DNA of 64,000 nt from DATHZQ01 sp963823505 (GCA_963823505.1 CAWGLY010000005.1:434001-498000), one strand, 5' to 3'. Counted from the first letter of the stretch, positions 25,861 to 35,210 are shown. Notes: generated by a model from the letters alone, not told the origin. Translations and numbers: made by a program.

Positions 25861-27495
25861 ATGAGTCTTTCGGTGCGCAGTGGTCCGGTCGATGTTGCAC
25901 TTCGCAGCGAGTGCATCGGGGACAACCTCGATGCGACAGCTGAGCGTTTCCCCGATGTCGAGGCATTGGTGGTGCCGCACCAGGGTGTGCGGCTGACCTA
26001 TCGGGCCTTCGTCTCCGAGGTCGACAGGCTGGGGCGGGCGCTCATCGCAGCGGGACTGCACCAGGGCGACCGCATCGGGATATGGAGCCCGAACTGCGCC
26101 GAGTGGGTGTACCTGCAGTACGCAACGGCCAAGGTCGGCGTGATCCTGGTGAACATCAACCCCGCGTACCGCACATCGGAGGTGGAGTACGCACTTCGCC
26201 AGTCGGGATGCCGCATGCTCGTGTCGGCGCAGCGCTACCTGACGTCTGACTATGCCGCCATGATCGATGAGGTCCACCCGAGGCTCCCGGATCTGGAGCG
26301 CATCATCTACCTCGATTCCGACGACTGGTCCGCACTGCTCGCCGGAGCAGAGCAGGTCGACGCCGGGCAACTCGAAGAGCGCCAAGCATCGCTCCAGCCT
26401 GAAGATGCCATCAACATCCAGTACACCAGCGGCACCACGGGTTTCCCGAAGGGGGCAACGCTCAGCCATCACAACATCCTCAACAACGGCTTCTTCGTCG
26501 GTGAGCTGTGTGGCTATTCCGAAGCGGACAGGGTCTGCATCCCCGTGCCCTTCTATCACTGTTTTGGGATGGTCCTCGGCAATCTGGCGTGCACAACGCA
26601 CGGGTCGACGATCGTGGTGCCCGGACGGGGGTTCGACCCCGTGGTGGTGCTGGAGACGGTGGAGGCGGAGCGCTGCACCAGCCTGTACGGCGTTCCCACC
26701 ATGTTCATCGCCGAGTTGGGGACCGACGGGTTCGCCGACTACGACCTCACCTCGTTGCGCACTGGCATCATGGCGGGCTCGCCCTGCCCGGTGGAGGTGA
26801 TGAAGCGTGTCGTGGCGGACATGCACATGGACGAGGTGACGATTTGCTACGGGATGACCGAGACGTCGCCGGTGTCCACCCAGACCACCGCAGACGACGA
26901 CCTCGAGCGGCGGGTATCCACCGTCGGCCGGGTGCACCCCCATGTCGAGGTGAAGATCGTCGATCCCGATTCGGGCGCGACCGTCGCAACCGCCGAGCGT
27001 GGTGAGCTCTGCACGCGTGGGTATTCGGTGATGATCGGCTACTGGAACGATCCTGAGCGCACCGCAGAGGCCATCGATGCCGACGGGTGGATGCACACGG
27101 GCGACCTGGCAACCATGGACGCCGAGGGGTACGTCAACATCGTCGGTCGGATCAAGGACATGATCATTCGCGGAGGCGAGAACGTCTACCCAAGGGAGAT
27201 CGAAGAGTATCTCTACACCCACCCCGAGATCGTGGATGCCCAGGTGGTAGGGGTCCCCGACGAGAAATACGGCGAGCAGGTGATGGCTTGGGTCCAAGTC
27301 AGGCCGGGGACGACGCTCACCGCTGACGAAGTTCGCGAGTACTGCAAGGGCCGCATCGCCCACTACAAGGTGCCTGCGTACGTCGCGTTCACCGACGAGT
27401 ACCCGATGACCGTCACGGGCAAGATCCAGAAGTTCAGGCTCCGTGACATGGGCATCGCCCGGCTCGGCCTCGCGGAGCCGGACGCCACAGCCTGA
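25861..27495 (+). CDS. acyl-CoA synthetase (AMP-forming), fatty acid-CoA ligase type
   Basis: About 544 residues of the ANL superfamily. Core motifs are QYTSGTTGFPKGATLSHHN (P-loop), CYGMTETSPVST (adenylate contact), DGWMHTGDLATMDAEGY and GRIKDMIIRGGENVYPRE, ending with the catalytic Lys in TGKIQKF. It activates a carboxylic acid with ATP and CoA. It resembles the medium/long-chain FadD or AcsF2-like branch; the substrate is not assignable. ATG 25861 has GGTTGGGGAC upstream and a TAGACT -10-like box at about 25807. Confidence 0.88.
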   Translation: MSLSVRSGPVDVALRSECIGDNLDATAERFPDVEALVVPHQGVRLTYRAFVSEVDRLGRALIAAGLHQGDRIGIWSPNCAEWVYLQYATAKVGVILVNINPAYRTSEVEYALRQSGCRMLVSAQRYLTSDYAAMIDEVHPRLPDLERIIYLDSDDWSALLAGAEQVDAGQLEERQASLQPEDAINIQYTSGTTGFPKGATLSHHNILNNGFFVGELCGYSEADRVCIPVPFYHCFGMVLGNLACTTHGSTIVVPGRGFDPVVVLETVEAERCTSLYGVPTMFIAELGTDGFADYDLTSLRTGIMAGSPCPVEVMKRVVADMHMDEVTICYGMTETSPVSTQTTADDDLERRVSTVGRVHPHVEVKIVDPDSGATVATAERGELCTRGYSVMIGYWNDPERTAEAIDADGWMHTGDLATMDAEGYVNIVGRIKDMIIRGGENVYPREIEEYLYTHPEIVDAQVVGVPDEKYGEQVMAWVQVRPGTTLTADEVREYCKGRIAHYKVPAYVAFTDEYPMTVTGKIQKFRLRDMGIARLGLAEPDATA

Positions 27496-27582
27496 AAGTG
27501 GCATGCGCAAGCGGGCCGAATGCCCCTTGGCCGGCGGGCGCTCGCCGAGAACACTGGAGCGAGGTCGACTCGAGGAGATCAT

Positions 27583-27873
27583 GTGACGCATTCGGAGGCA
27601 CAGACTCCTGAGGAGCTGGCTCAGAGGCGGGCCAAATACCTCTCCGGTCTCGTGTGGCACATCGGCGCATTCGTCATCATCAACGCAGGCTTCTGGGTTC
27701 TCGACATCGTCACGGGCGGCGGCCTCGGGTGGTCCCTCTGGATCACCGGTTTCTGGGGATTCGCCCTTGCGTTCCACGCACTTGCGTACGTCGTGGACGG
27801 ACGCCAGCTGGAACGGCGCAAGACGCAGCAGTACCTCGACGAGGGGCAACACCGCAAGCCGCACACGGGGTGA
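27583..27873 (+). CDS. 2TM domain protein
   Basis: A 96-residue protein with two membrane helices: KYLSGLVWHIGAFVIINAGF and LWITGFWGFALAFHALAYVV. This matches the 2TM domain often found alone or beside histidine kinases in actinobacteria. A short soluble N-terminus and a basic C-terminal tail (RQLERRKTQQYLDEG) flank it. Function is unknown. GTG 27583 has GAGGAG five bases upstream. It follows the acyl-CoA ligase after 87 bases. Confidence 0.78.
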   Translation: MTHSEAQTPEELAQRRAKYLSGLVWHIGAFVIINAGFWVLDIVTGGGLGWSLWITGFWGFALAFHALAYVVDGRQLERRKTQQYLDEGQHRKPHTG

Positions 27874-28060
27874 TCCCCGAGTGTCGCGTGGGCGGCTGGG
27901 TCGTCGCGGCTCCCGCAACCTCGTCGAGTGGGTCGCGGCCCGAGCCGACGTGGACCATGAAACCGCTCGTCGCCTGGTGCGCACCGCTCGCACCACTGCA
28001 GACCGCGCCACCTGGTCATGCAGTCTTCGCTGGATGATGCCATGGGCCGCATCGGGGGCG
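27874..28060 (+). pseudogene. possible DUF222/HNH endonuclease remnant
   Basis: In one plus-strand frame the stretch RNLVEWVAARADVDHETARR and the following LVRTARTTADR resemble the helical DUF222 region that precedes HNH nuclease domains in actinobacterial 13E12-type repeats. There is no start, no HNH domain and no continuation past about 28060. The rest of the gap to 28190 shows nothing recognisable. Confidence 0.3.
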
Positions 28061-28189
28061 AGTTCGCCGCCGCTTCCTCCAACCACGCGTCGACTCGTGA
28101 TGCCAACCCCGATCACCTGATCTCAAACGAGGACGCCTTGCCACGATGGACCAGGCGTAGCGGCAGGACGAGTGCGGTGCTACGAGGCA

Positions 28190-28603
28190 CTAGTTGACAG
28201 TGCCTGGCGGCACCACCCATTGGCAGGATTGTCCGGTGACAGAGGCGATCAGGTCGAAGTCGGCGTCGTAGTGCAGCACCGTGTAGCCGGCCTGTTCGGC
28301 AGCGGCGGCGACCAGGAGATCAGGGATCTTGCGGCCGAGTTGGCTGTTGGCAGCGAGCATGCGTTGTACCTGCCGGGCCCGCCGAATGTGCTCGACGGTG
28401 GTGTCCACCAGCTCGAAGGCATCGAGGGCGCCCGCAAGTTCATCCCACTCGGCGGCATTGCGGGCCGAGTACCCGATCTCGAGGTCGCTGATTCCGGCAC
28501 GAGCGGCTCGCCCGATCGCGGCCAGCGGTTCCACCACTGCCCGCACCGAAGGTTCGCCGAGTCGGGTCAGCACGCTGGTGTCGAGGAGCTGGTCTACCGC
28601 CAT
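28190..28603 (-). CDS. vapC: PIN domain toxin, VapC family
   Basis: A 137-residue PIN ribonuclease. The conserved acidic residues are visible: LLDTSVLTRL (first Asp), ISDLEIGYSARN (Glu), IPDLLVAAAAEQ and LHYDADFDLIA (late Asp pair). VapC toxins cleave tRNA or rRNA and stop translation when the antitoxin is lost. Its start overlaps the end of the vapB gene by ten bases, giving the standard antitoxin-first arrangement. No residue appears missing, so it may be active. Confidence 0.88.
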   Translation of the reverse strand: MAVDQLLDTSVLTRLGEPSVRAVVEPLAAIGRAARAGISDLEIGYSARNAAEWDELAGALDAFELVDTTVEHIRRARQVQRMLAANSQLGRKIPDLLVAAAAEQAGYTVLHYDADFDLIASVTGQSCQWVVPPGTVN

Positions 28604-28788
28604 ACCTCGGCCCGGTCGGCGAGGTCAGCGTTTGCCAGCACGTCGAGTGCTTTCGTGACGCGGGGGTCCCGACCTGCCGCAGCTTGGCGAAGGGCTTCGT
28701 TGACGGTGTCCTTGATGGTGGCTGTGTCGAGCTCGGCGCGCGCTGCGCTCAGTGCTTGCTCGTCGATGTCGACTAGGTGCTTGCTCAT
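28594..28788 (-). CDS. vapB: VapB-type antitoxin
   Basis: A 64-residue protein beginning MSKHLVDIDEQALSAARAEL, followed by TIKDTVNEALRQAA. This is the ribbon-helix-helix pattern of VapB antitoxins (beta-strand, then two helices) with a C-terminal helix that covers the VapC active site. ATG 28788 is preceded by a near-palindromic AT-rich region with TATACT seven bases from the start, so transcription is probably leaderless and self-repressed by the VapBC complex. Confidence 0.85.
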   Translation of the reverse strand: MSKHLVDIDEQALSAARAELDTATIKDTVNEALRQAAAGRDPRVTKALDVLANADLADRAEVWR

Positions 28789-28795
28789 ACACGGC

Positions 28796-28823
28796 AGTAT
28801 ATACCAGCGAGCTGCTGTATATC
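28796..28823 (-). promoter_or_regulatory. vapBC promoter/operator
   Basis: An interrupted palindrome with TATA at both ends and CAGC/GCTG arms around a GA centre (28797-28823) overlaps the -10 TATACT of vapB. Toxin-antitoxin operons commonly self-repress through such a site. Confidence 0.55.
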
Positions 28824-28897
28824 TAGGCTCTTGCGTGGGCATACAGATCACCAAGTCCGCCGACCGCACCCTATCGGCACATATGTGGTTGGGTGAA

Positions 28898-28914
28898 GTG
28901 TGTGTGTGTGTGTG
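28898..28914. repeat. GT dinucleotide run
   Basis: Seventeen bases of alternating G and T lie between vapB and the downstream hydrolase remnant. Such tracts are slippage-prone. It is outside any intact gene. Confidence 0.8.
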
Positions 28915-28928
28915 CTGAACCTGGGTGG

Positions 28929-29290
28929 TCAGTCGCCGGCTGCGGTGGTTTCGATGAAAGGCCGCAGTGCTTGGGTGAAAGCTTCGGGTTGTTCGATGAA
29001 CGGGTAGTGACCGCTGTCGGGGATGACGGCGAGTGTGGCTCCGGGCCGGGAATGAGTTCTCGGGCCAATCCGGGGGATTCCGGCACGATGAAGTCCTCGG
29101 CACCGTGGATGATCAGGGTCGGGCAGTCGATCTTGCCCAGATCGTTTTGAACCGTCACACGCTGCTTGATGAGTTGTGCCGGTTCGGCTATCGCGACCAT
29201 TGCTCCCGCCGTGACAGCAGGCCCTCGCCGGAACCACGCAGAGCGATCGGCAGATTGGCGTGCGGCCCCGTCGTCCCCGGCGGTCACCGA
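28929..29290 (-). pseudogene. alpha/beta hydrolase, truncated and frameshifted
   Basis: The C-terminal third of an alpha/beta hydrolase is readable in two frames. One frame gives VQNDLGKIDCPTLIIHGAED and PESPGLARELIPG (acid residue region). The other continues ATLAVIPDSGHYPFIEQPEA (catalytic His in DSGHYPF) and RPFIETTAAGD to the stop. The switch sits on a tandem CCGGG CCGGG at 29041-29050. Removing one copy restores a single frame, so a five-base duplication broke the gene. The N-terminal two thirds, with the nucleophile elbow, are absent; the thiolase gene ends only about 40 bases upstream. Confidence 0.8.
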
Positions 29291-29332
29291 TGGTGGCTGC
29301 GCGGGAGATGGCGGAACCGAGTTCCCTCGGCA

Positions 29333-30523
29333 TCAGACGACTTCGAAGAGCCCTGCAGCACCCATGCCGCCGCCGACGCACATCGTGACGATGCCGTAGC
29401 GGCCACCGGTCCGCTTCAGATGCCGGAGGATCTGCCCCACCATGCGGGCCCCGGTCATGCCGTAGGGGTGCCCAATCGAGATGGAGCCGCCCATCGGGTT
29501 GAGCTTGTCATCCGGGATCTCGAGAATCCTCTGGCAGTACAGGACCTGCGAGGCGAACGCTTCGTTCAGTTCCACGATGTCGATGTCGTCGAGTGTGAGG
29601 CCCGCCTTGCCGAGCAGTTTCGGCACCGCCTTGACAGGACCGATACCCATCTCGTCGGGGTCGACGCCCGCAGTGGCGAACCCCCGGAAGTACCCCATCG
29701 GCTCGATGCCGAGGGTCTTGGCGAAGCCTGCCGACATGACGACATTGGCGGCGGCGCCGTCTGCGAACTGCGACGAATTGCCGGCGGTCACGCTGCCGTG
29801 CTCGGCGTCGAACACGGGCGGCAGCGAGCTCAACCCCTCGAGTGTGGTGCCGGGCCGGTTGCACTCGTCGTGGTCCATCACGTAGCCGCTCTCCACGCCG
29901 AAGGACCCGTCCGCCTTCTTGACGGCGCGGTCGACCTTCATCGGCGCAATGTCCTCGGCATACCAGCCCTGCTCCTGGGCGTAGGCCACACGCTGCTGGG
30001 ACAGCAACGCATAGGCGTCCTGGGACTCGCGGCTGACGTCGTACCGCTTGGCGACGATCTCGGCGGTCTGGCCCATGCCGAGGTAGATCCCCGGCCACTG
30101 CTCGGTGAGCGGCTTGTTCACGAGGTCGACGCTGCGGAAGTTGTCGTTCTGCACCATCGTGATGGACTCGACGCCTGCACCGATGATCGCATCCACCTCA
30201 CCGAGCATCACCCGGTGCGCCGCCATCGCCACGGTGTTCAGGCCCGACGAACAGAACCGGTTCACGGTCGCTCCTGGAACCGATGACGGGAGACCGGCAC
30301 GGAGCGCTGCGATTCGCCCCACGTTCTGGCCCGATGGGCCTTCGGGGAGACCACAACCCATCAGCACGCCTTCGACAGCGTCGTCGGCAAGCTCGGGGAC
30401 ATCATCGAGGGCGGATCGGATCGCGTGAGCAGCAAGATCGTCCGGCCGGGTCATGTTGAATGACCCGCGGTAGCCCTTGGCCAATCCGGTGCGCTTGCTG
30501 GCGACGACAACGGCTTCGTTCAT
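29333..30523 (-). CDS. acetyl-CoA C-acyltransferase (thiolase)
   Basis: About 396 residues. The three thiolase signatures are visible: VNRFCSSGLNTVAMAAHRV with the acyl-accepting Cys (near residue 90), GGSISIGHPYGMTGARMV with the catalytic His, and TMCVGGGMGAAGLFE with the second Cys. It performs the last step of beta-oxidation, cleaving 3-ketoacyl-CoA with CoA. The start at ATG 30523 has GAGGAG eight bases upstream. It is divergent from an SDR gene. Confidence 0.93.
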   Translation of the reverse strand: MNEAVVVASKRTGLAKGYRGSFNMTRPDDLAAHAIRSALDDVPELADDAVEGVLMGCGLPEGPSGQNVGRIAALRAGLPSSVPGATVNRFCSSGLNTVAMAAHRVMLGEVDAIIGAGVESITMVQNDNFRSVDLVNKPLTEQWPGIYLGMGQTAEIVAKRYDVSRESQDAYALLSQQRVAYAQEQGWYAEDIAPMKVDRAVKKADGSFGVESGYVMDHDECNRPGTTLEGLSSLPPVFDAEHGSVTAGNSSQFADGAAANVVMSAGFAKTLGIEPMGYFRGFATAGVDPDEMGIGPVKAVPKLLGKAGLTLDDIDIVELNEAFASQVLYCQRILEIPDDKLNPMGGSISIGHPYGMTGARMVGQILRHLKRTGGRYGIVTMCVGGGMGAAGLFEVV

Positions 30524-30629
30524 GGCGGTGCTCCTCGGATGTGCGGGTGGGGTCAGGATACCGGCAGGGGAGAGAGCAGTATGCGGCTCCGACTTGGCAC
30601 AGCCCGCTGCGGTGCGCTTACCTCGGGGG

Positions 30630-31634
30630 ATGCACGCCATCACCCGCGCCCTCGACGGCGTCATGGAAGCCACCATCGTTCCGAGCTTCACGAAGTGGGG
30701 TTCTTCGATCAGGAGACGCATCGACGGTTGGAGCCCGGTCGCTGCCGACTTGACCGGCAAAGTGATGCTGGTGACGGGGGGCACGTCCGGCATCGGGCTG
30801 GCCGCAGCGAGGGAGCTAGCGGCCCTCGGCGCCGACGTCGTCATCGCGGGACGTAGCCAGGAGCGGGGAGGTGCCGCCGAGAGATCGATCAACGACGCCC
30901 CCATGACCACGGGCAGCGCCGAGTTCGTGGAGCTCGATGTCGGCGATCTCGATGCGGTACGCGCCTTTGCTGCCGAGTTCTGCCACAGCCACGATCGCCT
31001 GGACGCTCTGGTGCACAATGCAGGTGCGCTGCTCCCTGAGCGCAAGGAGACTGCGGCAGGCATCGAGATCACTGCGGCCGTGCATTTGCTCGGTCCCTAT
31101 GAGTTGACCCGCCGGCTACGGCCATTGCTCGCCGCGACACCCTCGTCGCGGGTGATCTTCATGTCCTCCGGTGGCATGTACGCCGTGGGGCTGGTGCCCA
31201 AGCACCTCGAGGCGAGGGCCAAGGACTACGACGGGCGCACCGCCTACGCCCGAGTCAAGCGCGCACAGGTGGTGCTCGCCCAGGTGCTGGCCGAAGATTT
31301 CGCAGAAGACGGCATCGTCGTCCACTCCATGCATCCCGGGTGGGTCGACACTCCAGGAGTCGACGCCGGTATCCCTTTCTTCGGCAAGGTGATGGGACCC
31401 ATTCTGCGGAGTCCCGACGAGGGAGCTGACACGTTGGTGTGGCTGGCGGCCGCCGATGAACCGGCAGAGACCACCGGGCTCTTCTGGCACGATCGGCGAC
31501 CACGGAACACCGTCAAGTTGCCCAATACCAAGGTCGACGACGATGCACGGGCCGCCCTGGTGCCATGGATCGAGGAACGGATTCAGGCGGCCGACGACCG
31601 GGGCACCACGTCGGCCGCCACATCACCAGCGTGA
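30630..31634 (+). CDS. short-chain dehydrogenase/reductase (DHRS12-like)
   Basis: About 334 residues. The Rossmann motif VTGGTSGIGLAAARELA, the NAG motif (HNAGALLPERK), the catalytic Ser in VIFMSSGGMYAV and YARVK (Tyr-x3-Lys) make a complete SDR site. An N-terminal extension of about 45 residues before the fold and the GGMY context resemble the DHRS12 group. The substrate is unknown, possibly lipid or steroid. ATG 30630 is chosen; an upstream in-frame start at 30477 would overlap the divergent thiolase start. Confidence 0.82.
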   Translation: MHAITRALDGVMEATIVPSFTKWGSSIRRRIDGWSPVAADLTGKVMLVTGGTSGIGLAAARELAALGADVVIAGRSQERGGAAERSINDAPMTTGSAEFVELDVGDLDAVRAFAAEFCHSHDRLDALVHNAGALLPERKETAAGIEITAAVHLLGPYELTRRLRPLLAATPSSRVIFMSSGGMYAVGLVPKHLEARAKDYDGRTAYARVKRAQVVLAQVLAEDFAEDGIVVHSMHPGWVDTPGVDAGIPFFGKVMGPILRSPDEGADTLVWLAAADEPAETTGLFWHDRRPRNTVKLPNTKVDDDARAALVPWIEERIQAADDRGTTSAATSPA

Positions 31635-31656
31635 CCCGCTCACGGGAGGAAACGGC

Positions 31657-32682
31657 GTGAAACTCGGATTGATGACGGGGTATTGGGGGGCTGGCCCCCC
31701 AGCCGGTGCGCTCGAATCGATCCAGGCGGCCGAAGCGCTCGGGTTCGACTCCGTGTGGACGGCCGAAGCGTACGGCTCCGACGCCCTCAGCCCGCTTGCC
31801 TGGTGGGGCGCCCACACCACGTCGATCAAGCTCGGCACCGCCATCATGCAGATGTCGGCGCGTACCCCCGCAGCGACCGCAATGGCTGCCATTGCGATGG
31901 ATCACCTCAGCGGGGGCCGCTTCAATCTCGGGCTGGGTGTCTCCGGACCCCAAGTCGTCGAAGGTTGGTATGGCCAGCCCTACGCCAAGCCGTTGGGCCG
32001 GACTCGCGAGTACGTGGAGATCATCCGCAAGATCCTGGCGCGGGAAGGCCCCGTCGAGTTCGATGGCGCCCACTACCAACTGCCTCTCCAGGGCGGCACC
32101 GGTCTCGGCAAGGCGCTGAAGTCGACGGTCCATCCTCTCCGCACCGATCTGCCGATCTTCATTGCCGCTGAAGGCCCGAAGAACGTGGCGCTCAGCGCCG
32201 AGATCGCCGACGGCTGGCTGCCGTTCTGGTTCTCTCCGAAGAGCGACGCGTTCTACCGCCAAGCCATGGCTGAGGGGTTCGCCCGTACGGGTGCACGGCA
32301 TACGGTGGAGACGTTCGAGGTGCCGTGCCCGGTCCCGCTGGTCGTGAACGAGGACGTCGAAGCCGCTGCCAACGTCGTGCGGCCGATGCTGGCGCTGTAC
32401 GTCGGCGGCATGGGGGCCAAGGGAGCCAACTTCCACTACGAAGTCATTGCCCGACTCGGGTACCACGACGAGTGCGCCCAGATTCAGGAGCTCTACCTGA
32501 GCGGGGACCGAGCGGCCGCTATAGCCGCTGTGCCGTTGCGCATGGTGGAAGATGTCGCCCTTGTCGGCCCGCCCCAGAAGATCCGCGAAGAACTGCCTCG
32601 TTGGGAGGCAACCACGATCACCACGATGCTGGTGAGCGGCCCGCCGCCATTGTTGGAGCTCGTCGCCGGGCTCGTCGGTTGA
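31657..32682 (+). CDS. LLM class oxidoreductase, probably F420-dependent
   Basis: About 341 residues of the luciferase-like TIM barrel: MTGYWGAGPPAGALESIQAA, GFDSVWTAEAYGSDALSPLA, IKLGTAIMQMSARTPAATAM and GGRFNLGLGVSGPQVVEGWYG. This sequence style is typical of F420-dependent oxidoreductases of actinobacteria such as MSMEG_2906-like enzymes rather than FMN monooxygenases. GTG 31657 has GGGAGGA six bases upstream and lies 22 bases after the SDR stop, so the two are probably co-transcribed. Confidence 0.85.
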   Translation: MKLGLMTGYWGAGPPAGALESIQAAEALGFDSVWTAEAYGSDALSPLAWWGAHTTSIKLGTAIMQMSARTPAATAMAAIAMDHLSGGRFNLGLGVSGPQVVEGWYGQPYAKPLGRTREYVEIIRKILAREGPVEFDGAHYQLPLQGGTGLGKALKSTVHPLRTDLPIFIAAEGPKNVALSAEIADGWLPFWFSPKSDAFYRQAMAEGFARTGARHTVETFEVPCPVPLVVNEDVEAAANVVRPMLALYVGGMGAKGANFHYEVIARLGYHDECAQIQELYLSGDRAAAIAAVPLRMVEDVALVGPPQKIREELPRWEATTITTMLVSGPPPLLELVAGLVG

Positions 32683-32747
32683 GCCGTCCGCAATCGCTCG
32701 CAGCGGACTGATTCGCCCGACCTATGACGGGCCCGGGCTGCAGGTCG

Positions 32748-32753
32748 TAGCAT
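32748..32753 (+). promoter_or_regulatory. -10-like element before the DegT aminotransferase gene
   Basis: TAGCAT ends eight bases before ATG 32762, which would leave a leader of one or two bases. No ribosome site is visible. Confidence 0.4.
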
Positions 32754-32761
32754 GCCTCCCC

Positions 32762-33892
32762 ATGGCACGCATCTTTCTGTCCCCACCCGACGTCGGTCCG
32801 CAGGACCGGGAGGCGCTCGGTCGCGCCTTCGACGGCGGGTGGATCGCTCCGCTTGGCCCTGAGGTCGATGGCTTCGAGGCGGAACTCGCCGCAGCTTCCG
32901 CCAGGGAGCACGGCGTTGCGTTGTCGTCGGGCACCGCTGCCCTCCATCTCGCACTCATCAACGCTGGGGTGGGGACGGGCGACCGCGTTCTGGTGCAGAG
33001 CCTGACGTTTGCCGCAACGGCGAACGCCGTGAAATACGTCGGGGCGGTGCCCACGTTCGTGGACAGCGAGGCGGCGTCGTGGAACATGGACCCGGACCTG
33101 CTGGCTGAGGCGCTGCGTGCCGGCCACGCGGAAGGCAGCCCCTACAAAGCCGTGATCACCGTTGACCTGTATGGGCAGTGTGCCGACTACGACCGGATCG
33201 TCCCTCTCTGTGACGAGTACGGAGCCGTACTCATCGAGGATGCGGCCGAAGCGCTTGGCGCCACCTATCGAGAGCAACCCGCCGGCAGCTTCGGTAAGGC
33301 CGCAGTCCTGTCGTTCAACGGCAACAAGATCATCACGACCAGCGGCGGCGGCGCCATGGTGACGGATGACGAGGATTGGGCGATCAAGTCACGATTTCTC
33401 GCAACCCAAGCGCGTGATCCCGCCCCCCACTACCAGCACACGGAGTTGGGGTACAACTATCGCATGAGCAACCTGCTTGCGGCACTTGGGCGTCGCCAGC
33501 TTGCAGACCTCGGACGCCGTGTCGAGCGCCGCAGGGACCACAACGAGTTCTATCGCACTGCGTTGGGAGACGTGCCGGGAGTGGAGTTCATGCCGGAGGC
33601 TCCCGGGTGCCGCTCGACCTTCTGGCTCACCGTGTTCACCATCGAACCCGAGCTTGCCGGGGCAACCCGCGAGGACGTGCGATTGCATCTCGAATCGCTC
33701 GACATCGAAGCCCGGCCCGTATGGAAGCCGATGCACCTCCAGCCGTACTACGCCGGCTGCGAGATGGTCGGCGGCACCGTCATCGATCGTCTCTTTGCGC
33801 TCGGCCTGTGCATCCCGAGTGGTTCGACGCTGACCGACGACGACAGGGAGTGGGTCGCTACCGAGGTTCGCAAGACCCTGCCGGCAGCCTGA
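32762..33892 (+). CDS. DegT/DnrJ/EryC1/StrS family aminotransferase
   Basis: A 376-residue PLP enzyme that transaminates keto-sugars. Diagnostic parts are SSGTAALHLALINAGVGTGD, VDLYGQCADYDRI, IEDAAEALGATYR and VLSFNGNKIITTSGGGAMVT, in which the Lys (near residue 188) binds PLP. It would make an amino-sugar nucleotide for a surface glycan or pilin-like modification. No sugar-nucleotide synthesis genes flank it, so the product is unknown. Confidence 0.9.
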   Translation: MARIFLSPPDVGPQDREALGRAFDGGWIAPLGPEVDGFEAELAAASAREHGVALSSGTAALHLALINAGVGTGDRVLVQSLTFAATANAVKYVGAVPTFVDSEAASWNMDPDLLAEALRAGHAEGSPYKAVITVDLYGQCADYDRIVPLCDEYGAVLIEDAAEALGATYREQPAGSFGKAAVLSFNGNKIITTSGGGAMVTDDEDWAIKSRFLATQARDPAPHYQHTELGYNYRMSNLLAALGRRQLADLGRRVERRRDHNEFYRTALGDVPGVEFMPEAPGCRSTFWLTVFTIEPELAGATREDVRLHLESLDIEARPVWKPMHLQPYYAGCEMVGGTVIDRLFALGLCIPSGSTLTDDDREWVATEVRKTLPAA

Positions 33893-33933
33893 CCGTTTCG
33901 GTATGTCCCCGCGGAAGTGGTTGACTCCCCCTG

Positions 33934-35187
33934 ATGTCACCCGACCAGGATGTAGCCCTCGTCGTTGTTCTTGTCGTGGCGTTTGTTGCCGCCATGTTCT
34001 TGGCGGCCGCCGAGACCTCACTGCTGCGGGTGTCCCCCGTGCGGGCGGCAACGCTGGCAGCCTCTGCGGGGCGGAGGGGGCGCCGCCTCCGGCGTCTCCT
34101 CGACAGCCTCTCCGAGGTGCTGTCGGCCATTCTCCTCGCTGCGTTGCTGGCGCAGATTGCCGCTGCTACGGTGACCGGCATCCTCGCCGAGCGCTGGTTC
34201 GGCTCGTTCGGGGTGACGCTGGCCTCGGTCGCCCTCACCGTCATCCTCTTCGTGTACGGCGAGGCGATACCCAAAACCTATGCGGTCCGGCACGCCGACC
34301 GGGTCGCACTGGCGCTGGCAGTTCCCATCAGCATCCTCGAGACGCTGCTGCGTCCCGTGGTGAAGAGCCTGGTGTGGGTCGCCGACCTTCAGATGCCCGG
34401 AAAAGGCATCACGACCGCTCCGACGATCACCGAGGACGAACTGAAGATGCTGGCTGCCGATGCGGCAATGGAGGGCCAGATCACGGCAACCGACCTGGAT
34501 TTCATCCAGCGTGCGTTTCGTTTCGGGGACCGCAGGGTCGACGATGTCATGGTGCCTCGGCTCGATATCGTTGCGATCTCGTCGCATGAATCCGTGGAGA
34601 GTGCCATGGCGCTGGCGGTCGCGTCCGGGCACCGCAGGCTGCCGGTCTACGAAGATACGATCGAAAACCTGACCGGGGTCGTGAGTCTGCGCAACCTCGC
34701 AGGGGTACCAGCGAACCGCCGCCACGAGGTCGGGGCCGGATCCATTGCCGATGAGCCGCTCGTGGCACCGGAGTCGAAGCGCATCTTTGCGTTGCTCACC
34801 GAAATGCAGGAGACAGGTATCCACCTCGCCGTCGTGGTCGATGAGTTTGGAGGCACGGCGGGGATCGTGACGTTGGAGGACATTGCAGAGGAGCTCCTCG
34901 GCTCGCTGCGGGCCGATCGCAGTTCGCCCCAGATCATCGAGATTTCGCCGGGGCAATGGAACGTCGATGCCGCAACGCCGGTCGAGGACCTTGCCGCCGC
35001 GACCGGCGAAGTTCTTCCTGACGGTGATTGGAACACCGTTGCCGGCTTGATCATGGGTCTTGCGGGCCACGTGCCTGTCTTCGGGGACCAGGTGGACACC
35101 GAAGGGCTTCGGCTTAGGGTCGTCGGACAACGGGGCCGGCGCATCACCCTGGTCGAGGTCATGCGGCGCTCGGATCGTGGACGCTGA
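33934..35187 (+). CDS. CNNM/CBS/CorC-type hemolysin family protein
   Basis: A 417-residue membrane protein. Residues 1-180 form the CNNM transmembrane domain (AMFLAAAETSLLRVSPVRA, EAIPKTYAVRHADRVAL). Two CBS domains follow (DVMVPRLDIVAISSHESVES; VDEFGGTAGIVTLEDIAEEL), then the CorC/HlyC transporter-associated domain (TGEVLPDGDWNTVAGLIMG) at the C-terminus. Relatives take part in magnesium or cobalt efflux or homeostasis. The hemolysin name is historical. It is convergent with the thioredoxin/DsbD gene. Confidence 0.9.
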   Translation: MSPDQDVALVVVLVVAFVAAMFLAAAETSLLRVSPVRAATLAASAGRRGRRLRRLLDSLSEVLSAILLAALLAQIAAATVTGILAERWFGSFGVTLASVALTVILFVYGEAIPKTYAVRHADRVALALAVPISILETLLRPVVKSLVWVADLQMPGKGITTAPTITEDELKMLAADAAMEGQITATDLDFIQRAFRFGDRRVDDVMVPRLDIVAISSHESVESAMALAVASGHRRLPVYEDTIENLTGVVSLRNLAGVPANRRHEVGAGSIADEPLVAPESKRIFALLTEMQETGIHLAVVVDEFGGTAGIVTLEDIAEELLGSLRADRSSPQIIEISPGQWNVDAATPVEDLAAATGEVLPDGDWNTVAGLIMGLAGHVPVFGDQVDTEGLRLRVVGQRGRRITLVEVMRRSDRGR

Positions 35188-35210
35188 TTGGCCTGTGGAG
35201 AAGCGAAGAA

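Noticed and set aside
25693..28116. 807-codon open frame on the minus strand
   Set aside because: It runs opposite to the acyl-CoA ligase, which has complete ANL motifs; the minus frame has none.
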